Counted from the first letter of the stretch, positions 37,266 through 47,455 are shown. The stretch: DNA of 64,000 nt from Sulfurimonas aquatica (GCF_017357825.1 NZ_CP046072.1:1054001-1118000), one strand, 5' to 3'. Notes: generated by a model not told the origin, from the sequence alone. Made by a program: numbers and translations.

Positions 37266-39884
37266 AGATTCTAACTGCTCTTTAACTTTTATAAGCTTAG
37301 CTTCCGCATCCGCTAAAGCCTCACGGTTTTTCGTAAGCACATCTTCGGGTGCATTTGCGACGAAACGCTCATTTTTAAGCATGCCATTTAGTTTGTCTAT
37401 CTCTTTTTGAAGTTTCTCATCTTGTTTTGTAAGTTTTGAGATAATAGAGCTCAAGTCTATAGAATCAGTTGGTATAAATGTCTCACAAAAGTCAGAGATG
37501 TCACTCACGGCGTTTTCTATCTTAGTCTGAGTAAACTCTACCTCTGTTACTTTAGCAAGTTTTATAATGAAAGGAAGCATCATATTTTGCTCATCTTCAC
37601 TTATACCATCTATCTTTACAAATGCTTTTTCTATTTTTTGGTTTGCCAAATCAACAAGTACTTTTGCACGACGAATAGATACGATAGCGTCCATGATAAC
37701 GTTGAACTTTTTCTCTTCAGCTTCTCGTTGTTTTGTTTTATGAGGATAAGGCATAATCATGATAGAGTCGCTATCTTCTAAAGACGTTCCAGATAACTCA
37801 TGGTAAAGATACTCTGTAACAAAAGGCATAAATGGGTGAAGTAGTTTCATTGCCTCTTTAAAGATAGCTCCAAGTTCAACTATAGAAGCTTTGTCAGCTT
37901 TAGATAGCTCGATTCCCCAACCACAAAACTCATTCCATATAAATCTATATATGATAGTCGCGGCATCATTAAATTTGTACTCATCCAGTGCTGCGCGAAC
38001 CTCTTTAGTAGCTACGTTTAAACGCGATGTCATATACTTACCAAGTTCAGTCTCTACACAAAAGCCTGCCATGTCTGGGAATACATCTACATTCATCTGC
38101 AAGAATTTCGCAGCGTTGTATAATTTATTTGTGAAGTTACGGTTTAACTCAAGCTTTTCCGTACTCATTCTGATGTCACGACCTTGCGCCGCTGAAATTG
38201 CAAGAGTAAAACGCAGGATATCTGCAGAGTATTGATTTACCATGTCAAGAGGGTCGATGACGTTACCCTTAGACTTAGACATCTTATCGCCTTTTTCATC
38301 ACGAACGAGAGCATGAAGGTAGATGTGCTTAAATGGAAGCTCGCCATTGAAGTTTTCACCCATCATCATCATTCTAGCTACCCAGAAGAAAAGAATGTCA
38401 AATCCAGTGATAAGAAGAGTGTTTGGATAGAAGTCTTTCATATCGTCTGAGCGAAAAAGTTTGTCCATCTCAACATCACCATTACCCCAACCTAGAGTTG
38501 AGAACGGCCATAGAGCAGATGAGAACCAAGTATCTAAAACATCAGGGTCTTGTGTTACATTTTTACAAGCACACTTTGGACAAGCTTCAGGTGCATCTTC
38601 TTGAGAAACAAACTCGTGGTCGCACTCATCACAGTAAAATACTGGAATCTGATGTCCCCACCATAACTGACGAGAGATACACCAGTCACGAAGTTCACCC
38701 ATCCAAGAGTTGTAAGAGTTTATCCAGTGAGGAGGGAAAAACTGTGCTTCACCTGCATTTGTCTTCTCTATAGATTTAGCGGCTACGTCTTTTTTAACAA
38801 ACCACTGTCTTGAGATATATGGCTCAACGATATTTTTACATCTGTAACAGTGTCCTACTTGATGCTTATGGTCCTCTATCTTAACGATAAAGCCTTCTTC
38901 TTGAAGTCTGTTTACGATAGTCTCACGAGCCTCTAAACGCTCTAAACCTTTAAACTCGCCAGCATAGTCGTTTAATATACCTTTTTCATCAAAAACTGTA
39001 ATGAACTCTAGGTCATGGCGTTTACCAACTTCGTAGTCATTCTGATCATGTGCAGGTGTAACTTTAACTACACCAGTTCCAAACTCCATATCAACATGAG
39101 AATCAGCGATGATAGCAACTTCTCTATCAAGTAATGGAAGTTTTATTTTTTTACCGATTAGGTGAGTGTAACGCGAGTCATCAGGATGAACCATAACTGC
39201 AGTATCACCAAAATACGTCTCAGGACGAGTAGTTGCAACTTCAACACTACCACTTCCATCAGCAAAAGGGTAAGTGATATGGTAGAACTTACCATCATGG
39301 TCTTCGTGTTCTACTTCGATGTCAGATAATGCACCATCGTGTGTACACCAGTTAACCATGTAGTTTCCACGAACGATTAGTCCTTGGTTATAAAGATGAA
39401 CAAAAGACTCTTTTACAGATTTTTGGAGTCCCTCATCCATAGTAAAACGCTCTCTCTCCCAAGCTGGAGATACTCCCATCTTACGAAGTTGGTCTGTCAT
39501 AATCCCAGCAGACTCTTCTTTCCAAGCCCAAGCACGTTCTAAAAATTTCTCACGACCTAACTCTTCTTTAGTCGTTCCCTCAGCTAAAAGTTGCTTCTCA
39601 ACTACATTTTGAGTAGCGATACCCGCATGGTCCGTTCCTGGTTGCCATAGTGTTTTATATCCGTCCATACGCTTGTAACGAGTGATGATGTCTTGAAGTG
39701 TAAACGTAAGTGCATGACCGATGTGTAGACGACCTGTGACGTTTGGCGGTGGCATCATGATAGAGAATTTTTTATCTTCTCTTTGGATGGCTTTGTTTCC
39801 ATCTACTTCAAAGTACTTTCTATCTTCCCAAATTTTATAATATTTGTTTTCTGTCTCTTGTGGATTGTAAGCTTCTGATGCCAT
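37254..39884 (-). CDS. valS: Valyl-tRNA synthetase
   Basis: An 876-residue class I synthetase. The HIGH motif is in PPPNVTGRLHIGHAL (about 48-62) and KMSKS in DKMSKSKGNVIDP. The editing domain contains ATTRPETYFGDTAVMVHP, and the C-terminal ~65 residues form the ValS coiled-coil arm. It charges tRNA-Val and edits Thr. Length is normal. It is monocistronic and overlaps the 3' end of the convergent tolC-like gene. Confidence 0.98.
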   Translation of the reverse strand: MASEAYNPQETENKYYKIWEDRKYFEVDGNKAIQREDKKFSIMMPPPNVTGRLHIGHALTFTLQDIITRYKRMDGYKTLWQPGTDHAGIATQNVVEKQLLAEGTTKEELGREKFLERAWAWKEESAGIMTDQLRKMGVSPAWERERFTMDEGLQKSVKESFVHLYNQGLIVRGNYMVNWCTHDGALSDIEVEHEDHDGKFYHITYPFADGSGSVEVATTRPETYFGDTAVMVHPDDSRYTHLIGKKIKLPLLDREVAIIADSHVDMEFGTGVVKVTPAHDQNDYEVGKRHDLEFITVFDEKGILNDYAGEFKGLERLEARETIVNRLQEEGFIVKIEDHKHQVGHCYRCKNIVEPYISRQWFVKKDVAAKSIEKTNAGEAQFFPPHWINSYNSWMGELRDWCISRQLWWGHQIPVFYCDECDHEFVSQEDAPEACPKCACKNVTQDPDVLDTWFSSALWPFSTLGWGNGDVEMDKLFRSDDMKDFYPNTLLITGFDILFFWVARMMMMGENFNGELPFKHIYLHALVRDEKGDKMSKSKGNVIDPLDMVNQYSADILRFTLAISAAQGRDIRMSTEKLELNRNFTNKLYNAAKFLQMNVDVFPDMAGFCVETELGKYMTSRLNVATKEVRAALDEYKFNDAATIIYRFIWNEFCGWGIELSKADKASIVELGAIFKEAMKLLHPFMPFVTEYLYHELSGTSLEDSDSIMIMPYPHKTKQREAEEKKFNVIMDAIVSIRRAKVLVDLANQKIEKAFVKIDGISEDEQNMMLPFIIKLAKVTEVEFTQTKIENAVSDISDFCETFIPTDSIDLSSIISKLTKQDEKLQKEIDKLNGMLKNERFVANAPEDVLTKNREALADAEAKLIKVKEQLESLQS

Positions 39885-40086
39885 ATATAACTGCCTTAAA
39901 TTATCTAATTAAAATTTCGCGATTATATCTTAAATGATGTGAGAATCAGCTTATGTAGAACTGCCAAATTATAGGTTCACTTAAGGATAAGATGCTTAAA
40001 TTAATTTTTTTTCATAAAAAAAACTATTTTCCAAGAAAATTGTGATAGAATCTGAATAGTTACAACTTAAAAATAGAAGTATTATA

Positions 40087-41220
40087 ATGAATAAAATAGA
40101 CTTATATAACGAACTATTATTATCAGGTATCAAAATAAAAGCATATAGCCCTTTAGCTAGGAAACTGATACTTATAAATATGTTACTTTATATTAGTGCT
40201 GTATTGCTCTGTTTTTTTACTATCTATAATGTTTTTATCGCTTCTAATCTTTACTTAGGAGTAGTTGATGGAGTCGCATTAGTTGGGATAATATATGCTT
40301 ATTTTGACATCAGGATTAGTAAAACACTCAAAAGAGCTTCAATAGTTGCAACTGTAAATATGTTTGTTTTTATGTCTATGTTAGTTTATATCTTCCAAGG
40401 TAAGGACTTTACGCTTATATGGACTGTGTTTTTACCACTCTTTGCTATTTTTATAAACGGCAGTCGTGCAGGTTTAATCATCTCTACTTTATTTTATATG
40501 ATCATTTTTACTTTAGCATACACGGGCTTAGGTGAGTGGCAAGATGGAATGTGGAATAAAGAGAGTTTCTCGCGTTTAATAGCCGCGAGCATTGGTTTGA
40601 CTCTTATAACTTACTTTTTTGAAAAAAGTCTTGAAAATGCTTATGAAGCACTCTCTGAAAATAGAAATATAGAACAACAGTATATGCATAAACTTGAAAT
40701 TACTGCAGTTACTGACCCCTTAACGAAACTTTTTAATCGCCGCCACCTATTAGAACATTTCGATATAAAGTTTAATCATGCTAAAGAGAATCGTACATAT
40801 TTTGTTATGTTTATTCTTGATTTGGACCATTTTAAAGAGTATAACGACACTTATGGGCATATTGCTGGGGATGAAGCACTCAAAGCAATTGCGCAAGTAC
40901 TTCAAAATGGAATGAGGCGCGAAGCCGATAGCACTTTTAGACTTGGTGGTGAAGAGTTTTGTGGGCTGTTTATTACCAATGAGATGAGTAAGGTTAATAC
41001 TACTATTGAAAATATAAGAGAATCTATTGAATTACTTAATATAGAGCATGAAGAAGCTAAAGAAAATACTTTAACTGCTTCATTTGGGGTCTGTGTTATT
41101 AACGAATACAAAACAAAAAGTTTTGACAAGATGTATAAGATAGCTGATGATGCACTCTACAAAGCAAAAGAGTGTGGACGTAATTGTGTTATTGGAGCAG
41201 ATGTAATTAGCACACTTTAA
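40087..41220 (+). CDS. Membrane-bound diguanylate cyclase (GGDEF)
   Basis: A 377-residue protein with about six N-terminal membrane segments (residues ~25-190) and a C-terminal GGDEF domain. The active site is intact (RLGGEEFCGLF), and the I-site RxxD lies exactly five residues before it (READSTFRLGGEEF), so product inhibition by c-di-GMP is expected. The membrane part has no recognised ligand-binding domain but resembles 6-helix sensor modules. Monocistronic, with a short leader. Confidence 0.92.
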   Translation: MNKIDLYNELLLSGIKIKAYSPLARKLILINMLLYISAVLLCFFTIYNVFIASNLYLGVVDGVALVGIIYAYFDIRISKTLKRASIVATVNMFVFMSMLVYIFQGKDFTLIWTVFLPLFAIFINGSRAGLIISTLFYMIIFTLAYTGLGEWQDGMWNKESFSRLIAASIGLTLITYFFEKSLENAYEALSENRNIEQQYMHKLEITAVTDPLTKLFNRRHLLEHFDIKFNHAKENRTYFVMFILDLDHFKEYNDTYGHIAGDEALKAIAQVLQNGMRREADSTFRLGGEEFCGLFITNEMSKVNTTIENIRESIELLNIEHEEAKENTLTASFGVCVINEYKTKSFDKMYKIADDALYKAKECGRNCVIGADVISTL

Positions 41221-41231
41221 TAGTTAAAAGG

Positions 41232-41237
41232 TATAAT
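41232..41237 (+). promoter_or_regulatory. -10 box of the UvrD-type helicase gene
   Basis: TATAAT at 41232-41237, 29 bases before the ATG at 41267, with GAGGAG (about 41255-41260) as ribosome site. Confidence 0.5.
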
Positions 41238-41266
41238 CACACTCTTAAAAATAATGAGGAGTTGTT

Positions 41267-43348
41267 ATGCCACTGTCGCGTTTAAATGAAGAACAGTATG
41301 CCGCTGCAACTTCTTCTTTTGCTGAAAACCTCATTATCGCTTCTGCTGGAACTGGTAAAACTTCTACTATAGTTGGTCGTATAGGTCACTTAGTCAACAA
41401 CGGCGTTAAACCAAACGAGATCCTTTTGCTTACCTTTACAAACAAGGCGGCAGCTGAGATGGTGGCTCGCGTGGCAGAGTACTTTGGAAAAGATGTCGCA
41501 TCAAAAATAGATGCGGGAACCTTTCACGCGGTGAGTTATAGATGGCTAAAAAAACATGATAAAAAAGTTGTTTTAAAACAGCAACGCGAACTCAAAACTC
41601 TCTTTAGATCTGTGTTTGAAAAACGCTCATTTGAACGCATAGACGCAGACGTAACGCCATATGGTGGAAATCATCTATATGATCTTTACTCTTTTTATCA
41701 AAATACGGAATTAAACAATAATTTTGAAGATTGGGTAAAAGAGAAGTATGAAGACCATGAAGGTTTCGCGCTCATTTATGCCGACGTGGTTGATGAGTTT
41801 GAGAGTCTCAAAAAAGAGTATGGTTTTGTAAATTTTAATGACCTTCTTTTGCACTTTCGTGAGATGTGCCAAACTAATGACTTAGGCTACAAAGAAGTTC
41901 TCGTAGATGAATACCAAGATACGAACGCTCTTCAAGGAACCCTTATAGACGCCATGAATCCGCCATCGCTCTTCTGCGTTGGCGATTATGACCAGAGCAT
42001 CTACGCATTTAATGGTGCGGACATAAGCATCATAGGTTCATACACGAAGAAGTTTCCAAACGCCAAAGTTCATACCCTTACTAAGAACTATCGCTCATCA
42101 AGACCTATACTCTCACTTGCAACAAAGGTGATAGAGCATAATGAACGCATCTATCCTAAACAGTTGGAAGTAACTCGCGTTGATTCAGCTCAAGCTCCCA
42201 AACTTTTAACATATGATGAGCTTTTTGATCAGTACCACGCAATGGCGGCTCAGATAAGAGACTCTCAAACGCCAAGAGAAGAGATAGCCGTTATCTTTCG
42301 AAACAACTCTTCAGCAGATGGCATAGAAGTAGGGCTTAGGGAATTAGATATTCCTTGTAAACGCAAGGGTGGGACTAGCTTTTTTGACTCTAGGGAGATA
42401 AAAGCGATTTTAGACCTTTATACTCTGCTTGTAAACGAATCAGACATGATGGCGTTTATACATCTCTTTGAATTTGCGCGTGGGATAGGTTCAGCTATGG
42501 CTAAAGAACTTTACTTGGCGTTTAAGGCTCTAGGGCAGGGGAGTATGTTTTATGGTTTATACGCTCCAGACGAGTCTTTGAAAAATCCTTTTGAAAAACG
42601 TAAGTTAAACCATCAACTAGGTTTGTTTGATGACTTTATAGAACTAGGTGCTGTAGGAAAGTATGCAAAACTAGGTTTTGAAGATAAGTTTATGCGAAAC
42701 CCTATTTTAAAGCATCCTAGACTTACAAAAGACTCTGCAACTTTTGTTCATAACTTCTACCTTCTCTTTCGTGATTTAAAGGGAGTCAAAAAGCCTCTTG
42801 ACGTTGTTAAAAAGATTTCTAATTCTGAGTTATACAAATATATATCTGAAGTTTTAGCGACTAAAAGAGCGACACTTAAAGATGGCTCTATAGATGAGAA
42901 ACAAAAGGCGGAGTCACTCACTCGCATAGAGAGAAAAAAACTTCTACTTCAAGAGTTGTGCAAACCATACTCAGAACATGAACGCTTTTTAAACGCCATG
43001 ATACTTGGCTCTTCAGACTTAACTCAAGGCGAGGGCGTAAATCTGCTAAGCGTACACGCCTCTAAGGGTCTAGAGTACAAAGAGGTTTACGTAGTCGACC
43101 TAATGGATGGACGTTTTCCAAATCGTAAGTTGATGCAAAGAGGTGGAAGTCTTGATGAAGAGAGACGACTCTTTTACGTAGCCGTAACTCGGGCCAAGGA
43201 TATTTTGTATTTGAGTTATGCAAAGTATGATAAGATAAAAAAACAGAACTTCTTACCATCGCAGTTTCTGTATGAAGCGGGACTCGTTCCAAAAGACGAG
43301 GCTTACGAAGCGATGGTTATGAAAGACGCAGATAAAGATGAAGATTAA
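41267..43348 (+). CDS. UvrD/Rep/PcrA-type ATP-dependent DNA helicase
   Basis: A 693-residue superfamily 1A helicase. Visible motifs: Q-motif LNEEQYAAA, Walker A ASAGTGKTST (motif I), LTFTNKAAAEMVARV (Ia), DEYQDTNALQ (II), GDYDQSIYAFNGA (III), LTKNYRSS (IV), VNLLSVHASKGLEYKEVYVVD (V) and EERRLFYVAVTRAKD (VI). It unwinds DNA 3' to 5' in repair and replication restart. It is slightly shorter than E. coli UvrD and lacks an obvious C-terminal extension. Confidence 0.94.
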   Translation: MPLSRLNEEQYAAATSSFAENLIIASAGTGKTSTIVGRIGHLVNNGVKPNEILLLTFTNKAAAEMVARVAEYFGKDVASKIDAGTFHAVSYRWLKKHDKKVVLKQQRELKTLFRSVFEKRSFERIDADVTPYGGNHLYDLYSFYQNTELNNNFEDWVKEKYEDHEGFALIYADVVDEFESLKKEYGFVNFNDLLLHFREMCQTNDLGYKEVLVDEYQDTNALQGTLIDAMNPPSLFCVGDYDQSIYAFNGADISIIGSYTKKFPNAKVHTLTKNYRSSRPILSLATKVIEHNERIYPKQLEVTRVDSAQAPKLLTYDELFDQYHAMAAQIRDSQTPREEIAVIFRNNSSADGIEVGLRELDIPCKRKGGTSFFDSREIKAILDLYTLLVNESDMMAFIHLFEFARGIGSAMAKELYLAFKALGQGSMFYGLYAPDESLKNPFEKRKLNHQLGLFDDFIELGAVGKYAKLGFEDKFMRNPILKHPRLTKDSATFVHNFYLLFRDLKGVKKPLDVVKKISNSELYKYISEVLATKRATLKDGSIDEKQKAESLTRIERKKLLLQELCKPYSEHERFLNAMILGSSDLTQGEGVNLLSVHASKGLEYKEVYVVDLMDGRFPNRKLMQRGGSLDEERRLFYVAVTRAKDILYLSYAKYDKIKKQNFLPSQFLYEAGLVPKDEAYEAMVMKDADKDED

Positions 43349-43366
43349 TTTTAAAGGAGTGAGACA

Positions 43367-43828
43367 ATGGTAAATAGAAGAGTAATGGTTATATCGGTAA
43401 CGGGAGTGGCTTTTGTACTCTCAGTATTGTTGGCATTTGCATATACAAACGCGACAAAAGCAGAAGAAAAAGTTGTAGTTAAAGAGTCGAAAATTCTAAA
43501 AAAAGCTATAAATATGCAGGGTATGACTTGTGATGGTTGTGAAGAACTTATAACAAGTGTAGGCTCAAAGATACCAGGCGTGACAAATATAAGCGCGTCT
43601 AGTCCAAAACAGCTTACTATAGTAGAGTATAATAACTCTATTACTGATATAGACACTATCATGACCGCAATAGCAAAAACGGGCTATAAAACTTTGAGTG
43701 CTGAGGATTTTAATGAGAATCATCTTCCTAAAGTAAAAGAAGAGATTAAAAAAGAGACTAAAGAGATACCATCTACTGTTGGTGAAATGAAATGTGGTGC
43801 TGGAAAATGTGGCTCTTCTATGGAGTAG
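43367..43828 (+). CDS. Membrane-anchored heavy-metal-associated (HMA) domain protein
   Basis: A 153-residue protein. It has an N-terminal membrane anchor or signal (VMVISVTGVAFVLSVLLAFAY) and then a MerP-like HMA domain with the metal motif GMTCDGC (about 52-58). A charged linker leads to a C-terminal KCGAGKCG cluster that could be a second metal site. It probably binds Cu+, Hg2+ or a similar ion on the periplasmic side. It starts 18 bases after the helicase stop. No metal ATPase is adjacent. Confidence 0.82.
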   Translation: MVNRRVMVISVTGVAFVLSVLLAFAYTNATKAEEKVVVKESKILKKAINMQGMTCDGCEELITSVGSKIPGVTNISASSPKQLTIVEYNNSITDIDTIMTAIAKTGYKTLSAEDFNENHLPKVKEEIKKETKEIPSTVGEMKCGAGKCGSSME

Positions 43829-43871
43829 TAGATACTCTTTGTATAAACAGATAAATGATTAAAAGAGAAAA

Positions 43872-45146
43872 ATGCAAACATTAAAACAGTTACAATCAGG
43901 TGAGCTAAAAGGTATTAAAGAACTTAAAGTCTCAGAGGAGCTAACTACTTTTCCCCAAGAGATTTTTGACTTAGCTGATACTCTAGAGATACTTGATTTA
44001 AGTCATAACAAATTAAAGAGTATCCCAAAAAATATAAGCAGACTGAAAAAACTAAAAATTGCGTTTTTCTCATTTAACGACTTTACTCATGTTCCCGCAG
44101 AATTTAAAGAGTGTGAAAATCTTTATATGCTTGGACTTAAATCCAACAAGATAGAGAAGTTTGATGAGGATATCTTGCCAACAACAATAAGTTGGCTCAT
44201 ACTCACTGATAACAGATTGACGTCTCTTCCAAATTCTATAGGCAAACTCACAAAACTTCAAAAATTCCCTTTAGCCGGCAATAGACTTACGGCTTTACCA
44301 GAGAGTATGCAAGCGTGTACGAATTTAGAGCTTATGCGTTTATCTGCAAATAACTTTGGAGAACTTCCCTCTTGGTTATTTAAACTTCCTAAACTCTCAT
44401 GGTTGGCATTTTCTGGTAATCCATGTTCAGTGAGCCATGAGTTGCAATCAAAAGAGATAGCACTCGAAGATATTCAAGTCAAAGAGCTACTAGGTGAGGG
44501 TGCTTCGGGAGAGATATATAAAGCTTACTCAAAAGAGTTAGGTAATGAAGTTGCATTGAAACTCTTTAAGGGTGCCGTGACAAGTGATGGATACGCAAAA
44601 GATGAGATGAATGCGTATCTACATGTAAAAGAGCATCCAAATCTCATAAAAGTACTAGCGAAGATAAAAGATGAAGAGAAGTTAGGCGTAGTTCTAGAGT
44701 ATATCAGTTCTGATTATGTAAATCTTGGCAATCCTCCAAACTTTGATACCTGTTCGCGTGATACTTATGAAGATGGAACTCTCTTTGATATAGAGACTAT
44801 TCGTTCAGTTGTAAGTTCCATAGCCTCAGTGGCTAAACATATGCATGAACATAACCTTATGCATGGAGACCTTTACGCTCATAATATTTTGCTAAATGCC
44901 AATAATAGTTGTTACTTAGGTGATTTTGGAGCCGCTAGTTTTTATGAGAATAAGAATAATATGCATGAAAAGTTAGAAGTAAGAGCCTTTGGCTGCCTTT
45001 TAGAAGAGCTGCTTTTAAGAAGTAGCTCTAAAGAGTGCAGCAGTTTTAAAATGCTTGATGATTTAAAAGATAAGTGCATGAGTGAAGACGTAGATAGTAG
45101 ACCTCTTTTTAAAGAGATGCAGATTTATGAGGAGTATATATTATGA
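43872..45146 (+). CDS. Leucine-rich-repeat protein fused to a eukaryotic-like protein kinase
   Basis: A 424-residue cytoplasmic protein. Residues ~15-195 are about seven leucine-rich repeats (LEILDLSHNKLKSIPKNI; LILTDNRLTSLPNSIGKL; PLAGNRLTALPESM). Residues ~205-420 form a kinase domain: G-loop LGEGASGEIYKA, Lys in VALKLFK, catalytic loop HGDLYAHNILL (HGD in place of HRD) and DFG in GDFGAAS. All catalytic residues seem present. The substrate is unknown. Its TGA overlaps the start of an SLC13 transporter gene (ATGA), so the kinase and transporter are coupled. Confidence 0.88.
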   Translation: MQTLKQLQSGELKGIKELKVSEELTTFPQEIFDLADTLEILDLSHNKLKSIPKNISRLKKLKIAFFSFNDFTHVPAEFKECENLYMLGLKSNKIEKFDEDILPTTISWLILTDNRLTSLPNSIGKLTKLQKFPLAGNRLTALPESMQACTNLELMRLSANNFGELPSWLFKLPKLSWLAFSGNPCSVSHELQSKEIALEDIQVKELLGEGASGEIYKAYSKELGNEVALKLFKGAVTSDGYAKDEMNAYLHVKEHPNLIKVLAKIKDEEKLGVVLEYISSDYVNLGNPPNFDTCSRDTYEDGTLFDIETIRSVVSSIASVAKHMHEHNLMHGDLYAHNILLNANNSCYLGDFGAASFYENKNNMHEKLEVRAFGCLLEELLLRSSSKECSSFKMLDDLKDKCMSEDVDSRPLFKEMQIYEEYIL

Positions 45147-46498
45147 GTGAGTACAAAGATCAGTTTTTAAAGATAGGAGTAGGAATTATTTTTGGGTTGA
45201 TTGCATATATGCTAGCCTCACTTATATTTAATACTACTCAAGCAATGCTATTAGGTCTTATTACTCTCTTAGTAGTGCTATGGACAAACGAAGCGCTCCC
45301 TTTAGGTGTTGTCTCACTACTTCCCATTGTACTCTTTCCAATGTTTGACATTATAGATACAAAAGCAACTGCTATAAATTATGCAAATCCCATTATCTAT
45401 CTTTTCTTAGGTGGATTTATGCTTGCTATTGGCGTTGAAAAAACAAAGTTGCATATTTATATAGCGGACAAAATGTTAGACATCTTTCCTTCCACACCAA
45501 GAGGCATGATATTTTCATTTGCTCTAACTGCGGGACTACTCAGTTCAATCCTCTCAAATACCACAACAACTCTTCTTTTAATCTCCATAGCACTCTTTAT
45601 AACGGAAGATGTAAAGTTAAAGATGCGATTTGCTTTAGCGGTAGCTTATGGAGCAAGCATAGGGGGAATTTTAACGCCCATAGGAACTGCTCCAAATATG
45701 ATTCTTTTAGGAATTATGCAAGAGCATAACTTAGAGACTATCGCTTTTTTTCAGTGGATATGGATGACTCTTCCCCTTGTACTTATCATGCTTACTAGTG
45801 TGACATTTCTACTCTCTTTGGGGCTTGAGAAAAAACAGATACCAAGAGAGCAGAGTTCACATACTCTAGATAAAAAACAGAAGAAAGTTCTTTTTCTACT
45901 TGCATCATTAGGAATATTACTATTGATAAATGCACAGATAAAACCATATTGGAGCGGTCTTGGCCTAAATGAGAGTGGAATTCTTCTTAGTTTTGGACTG
46001 CTACTTTTTATGCCACCCTTTAATATTTTAGAGTGGAAGAGCGATAATATTAAAATTCCATATGAGATTATTTTTCTTTTTGGTGCCGGTTTTTCCATTG
46101 CAATAGCATTTGAAACTATAGGCTTGGCTGATGAGGTTGCGTCTTATCTTTTAAGTATTACTCATTTGCCACCTATTATTTTGCTCTTTAGCGTGGCATT
46201 TCTAATTACTTTTACAACAGAGATAACATCAAATACGGCATTAACATCCATAATGCTTCCTGTAATTTACTCAGTTGCGCAACAAGCGGGGATAAATATG
46301 ACACTCTTTATGATGGTAGCGGCTATCTGTGCTAGTTACGCATTTATGTTGCCAATAGCCACGCCTCCAAACGCCATTGCTATGAGTAGTGGAGTTGTGC
46401 ACGTAAAAGATATGATTCGTTATGGGGTTGTACTTAACCTTCTTGGTATCTTTTTTATTGTTATGATAGGAGAGTATTTTTGGAGAATTGTTTTATAG
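45143..46498 (+). CDS. SLC13/DASS family anion transporter
   Basis: A 451-residue membrane protein with about 11-12 helices. The paired substrate/Na+ motifs of the DASS family are seen as SSILSNTTTTLLL and TSNTALTSIMLP, with PIGTAPNMI and ATPPNAIAMSSG. Family members import di- or tricarboxylates, sulfate or phosphate with Na+. The substrate is not readable. The start forms an ATGA overlap with the LRR-kinase gene and has AGGAG seven bases upstream. Confidence 0.9.
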   Translation: MSEYKDQFLKIGVGIIFGLIAYMLASLIFNTTQAMLLGLITLLVVLWTNEALPLGVVSLLPIVLFPMFDIIDTKATAINYANPIIYLFLGGFMLAIGVEKTKLHIYIADKMLDIFPSTPRGMIFSFALTAGLLSSILSNTTTTLLLISIALFITEDVKLKMRFALAVAYGASIGGILTPIGTAPNMILLGIMQEHNLETIAFFQWIWMTLPLVLIMLTSVTFLLSLGLEKKQIPREQSSHTLDKKQKKVLFLLASLGILLLINAQIKPYWSGLGLNESGILLSFGLLLFMPPFNILEWKSDNIKIPYEIIFLFGAGFSIAIAFETIGLADEVASYLLSITHLPPIILLFSVAFLITFTTEITSNTALTSIMLPVIYSVAQQAGINMTLFMMVAAICASYAFMLPIATPPNAIAMSSGVVHVKDMIRYGVVLNLLGIFFIVMIGEYFWRIVL

Positions 46499-46562
46499 CA
46501 AAACTATTATCTTCATATTAGAAAAGTTTTGTTAAAATTTGTAAATTATACAAGGTTGAGAG

Positions 46563-46868
46563 ATGATAGTTCATATAGTAATGTTTAAGTTTCAAAAAGA
46601 GGATATGGCGTTAAATATCGCAAAAGTAAAGCATAAGTTAGAAAAGCTTGAGCAGTTAATTCCTGAGTTGAAGTCTATAGAAGTGGGTGTGAATTTTGAC
46701 GAATCAGATCGTGCGTTTGATCTCTCTTTATACTCAACGTTTGAAACTCAAGAAGATTTGGAAATCTATGCGGGACATGAAGAACACCTTAAAGTTGTAG
46801 AACTTATAAAGAGTGTAACATTAGAGTCTAAAGTCGTAGATTATGTTTTAGACTATGCTTCAGAGTAG
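46563..46868 (+). CDS. Dabb (stress-responsive A/B barrel) domain protein
   Basis: A 101-residue protein that matches the dimeric alpha-beta barrel pattern of Dabb proteins: MIVHIVMFKFQKEDM at the start, LEQLIPELKSIEVGVNFD and YAGHEEHLKVVELI in the middle. Such proteins are small soluble dimers, some stress-induced, with no single known activity. A hairpin follows the gene before the convergent cytochrome gene. Confidence 0.88.
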   Translation: MIVHIVMFKFQKEDMALNIAKVKHKLEKLEQLIPELKSIEVGVNFDESDRAFDLSLYSTFETQEDLEIYAGHEEHLKVVELIKSVTLESKVVDYVLDYASE

Positions 46869-46886
46869 GGTTATAAAACCCTTCTC
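46863..46886. terminator. Hairpin between convergent genes
   Basis: GAGTAGGGTT (46863-46872) pairs with AACCCTTCTC (46877-46886), nine of ten positions, with a four-base loop. It lies between the Dabb gene and the cytochrome c gene and could act in both directions; T-runs are weak. Confidence 0.45.
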
Positions 46887-46889
46887 ATA

Positions 46890-47297
46890 TTAAAACTTTA
46901 CATTTTCGTATCTATCATAGAGCCACTCCGCTACAGCTTGTTTTTCATCTTCGTTTATTTTACCTTTGAGTGATGGCATTGTTCCAAATTTCTCAATCGC
47001 TCCACTGTTACACATGCTATTGTCAAGATTTGGATTGATTATATAATCTTTTACAAAAAGTATAAAAAGATAGCGATTTACATCCTCTTCTTCATCAGTT
47101 GTTTGTATGTTCTCTTTTAAGCGATTAGAGACTTCAACCATTGGTGGAGCCACAAGAGTGTTTATATGGGCTAGGGCATACTCAGAAGTCATCATCTCTG
47201 CATGACAAGATTGACATTTATTTTTAAAAACCTCATATCCATCAGTTGCAAAAAGTGTTGAACCAAGGAGTAGAGTAGTTAGTAGTATATTTTTCAT
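46890..47297 (-). CDS. Periplasmic monohaem cytochrome c
   Basis: A 135-residue exported protein with a signal peptide (about 1-18). One haem-binding CxxCH is seen in NKCQSCHAE (about 28-36), and a likely Met ligand lies in FGTMPSLKG (~110). An extra Cys in NSMCNSG is not part of a haem site. Size and motif fit class I electron-carrier cytochromes. The redox partner is unknown. Monocistronic. Confidence 0.85.
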   Translation of the reverse strand: MKNILLTTLLLGSTLFATDGYEVFKNKCQSCHAEMMTSEYALAHINTLVAPPMVEVSNRLKENIQTTDEEEDVNRYLFILFVKDYIINPNLDNSMCNSGAIEKFGTMPSLKGKINEDEKQAVAEWLYDRYENVKF

Positions 47298-47449
47298 AAT
47301 ATAGGCTTCCTTTTTTTATATATTAAAGTATACAGATCGTCTGTTAAGAGAGTGTTAATAGTCTCTTTGTGACGAAAAAATAAAATAAAAAAAAGACTTA
47401 ATCAGAAATATTAGCTCTCAGATAATACAAATAGCTAAATTTTAAATGA

Positions 47450-47455
47450 TATAAT
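47450..47455 (+). promoter_or_regulatory. -10 box of the 63-residue membrane protein gene
   Basis: TATAAT at 47450-47455, 30 bases before the ATG at 47486, with AAGGA (47473-47477) as ribosome site. Confidence 0.5.

Noticed and set aside
39885-40086. Gap between valS and the diguanylate cyclase gene, examined for a riboswitch or small RNA
   Set aside because: AT-rich, with no convincing stem or conserved motif by eye; it probably holds only two divergent promoters.
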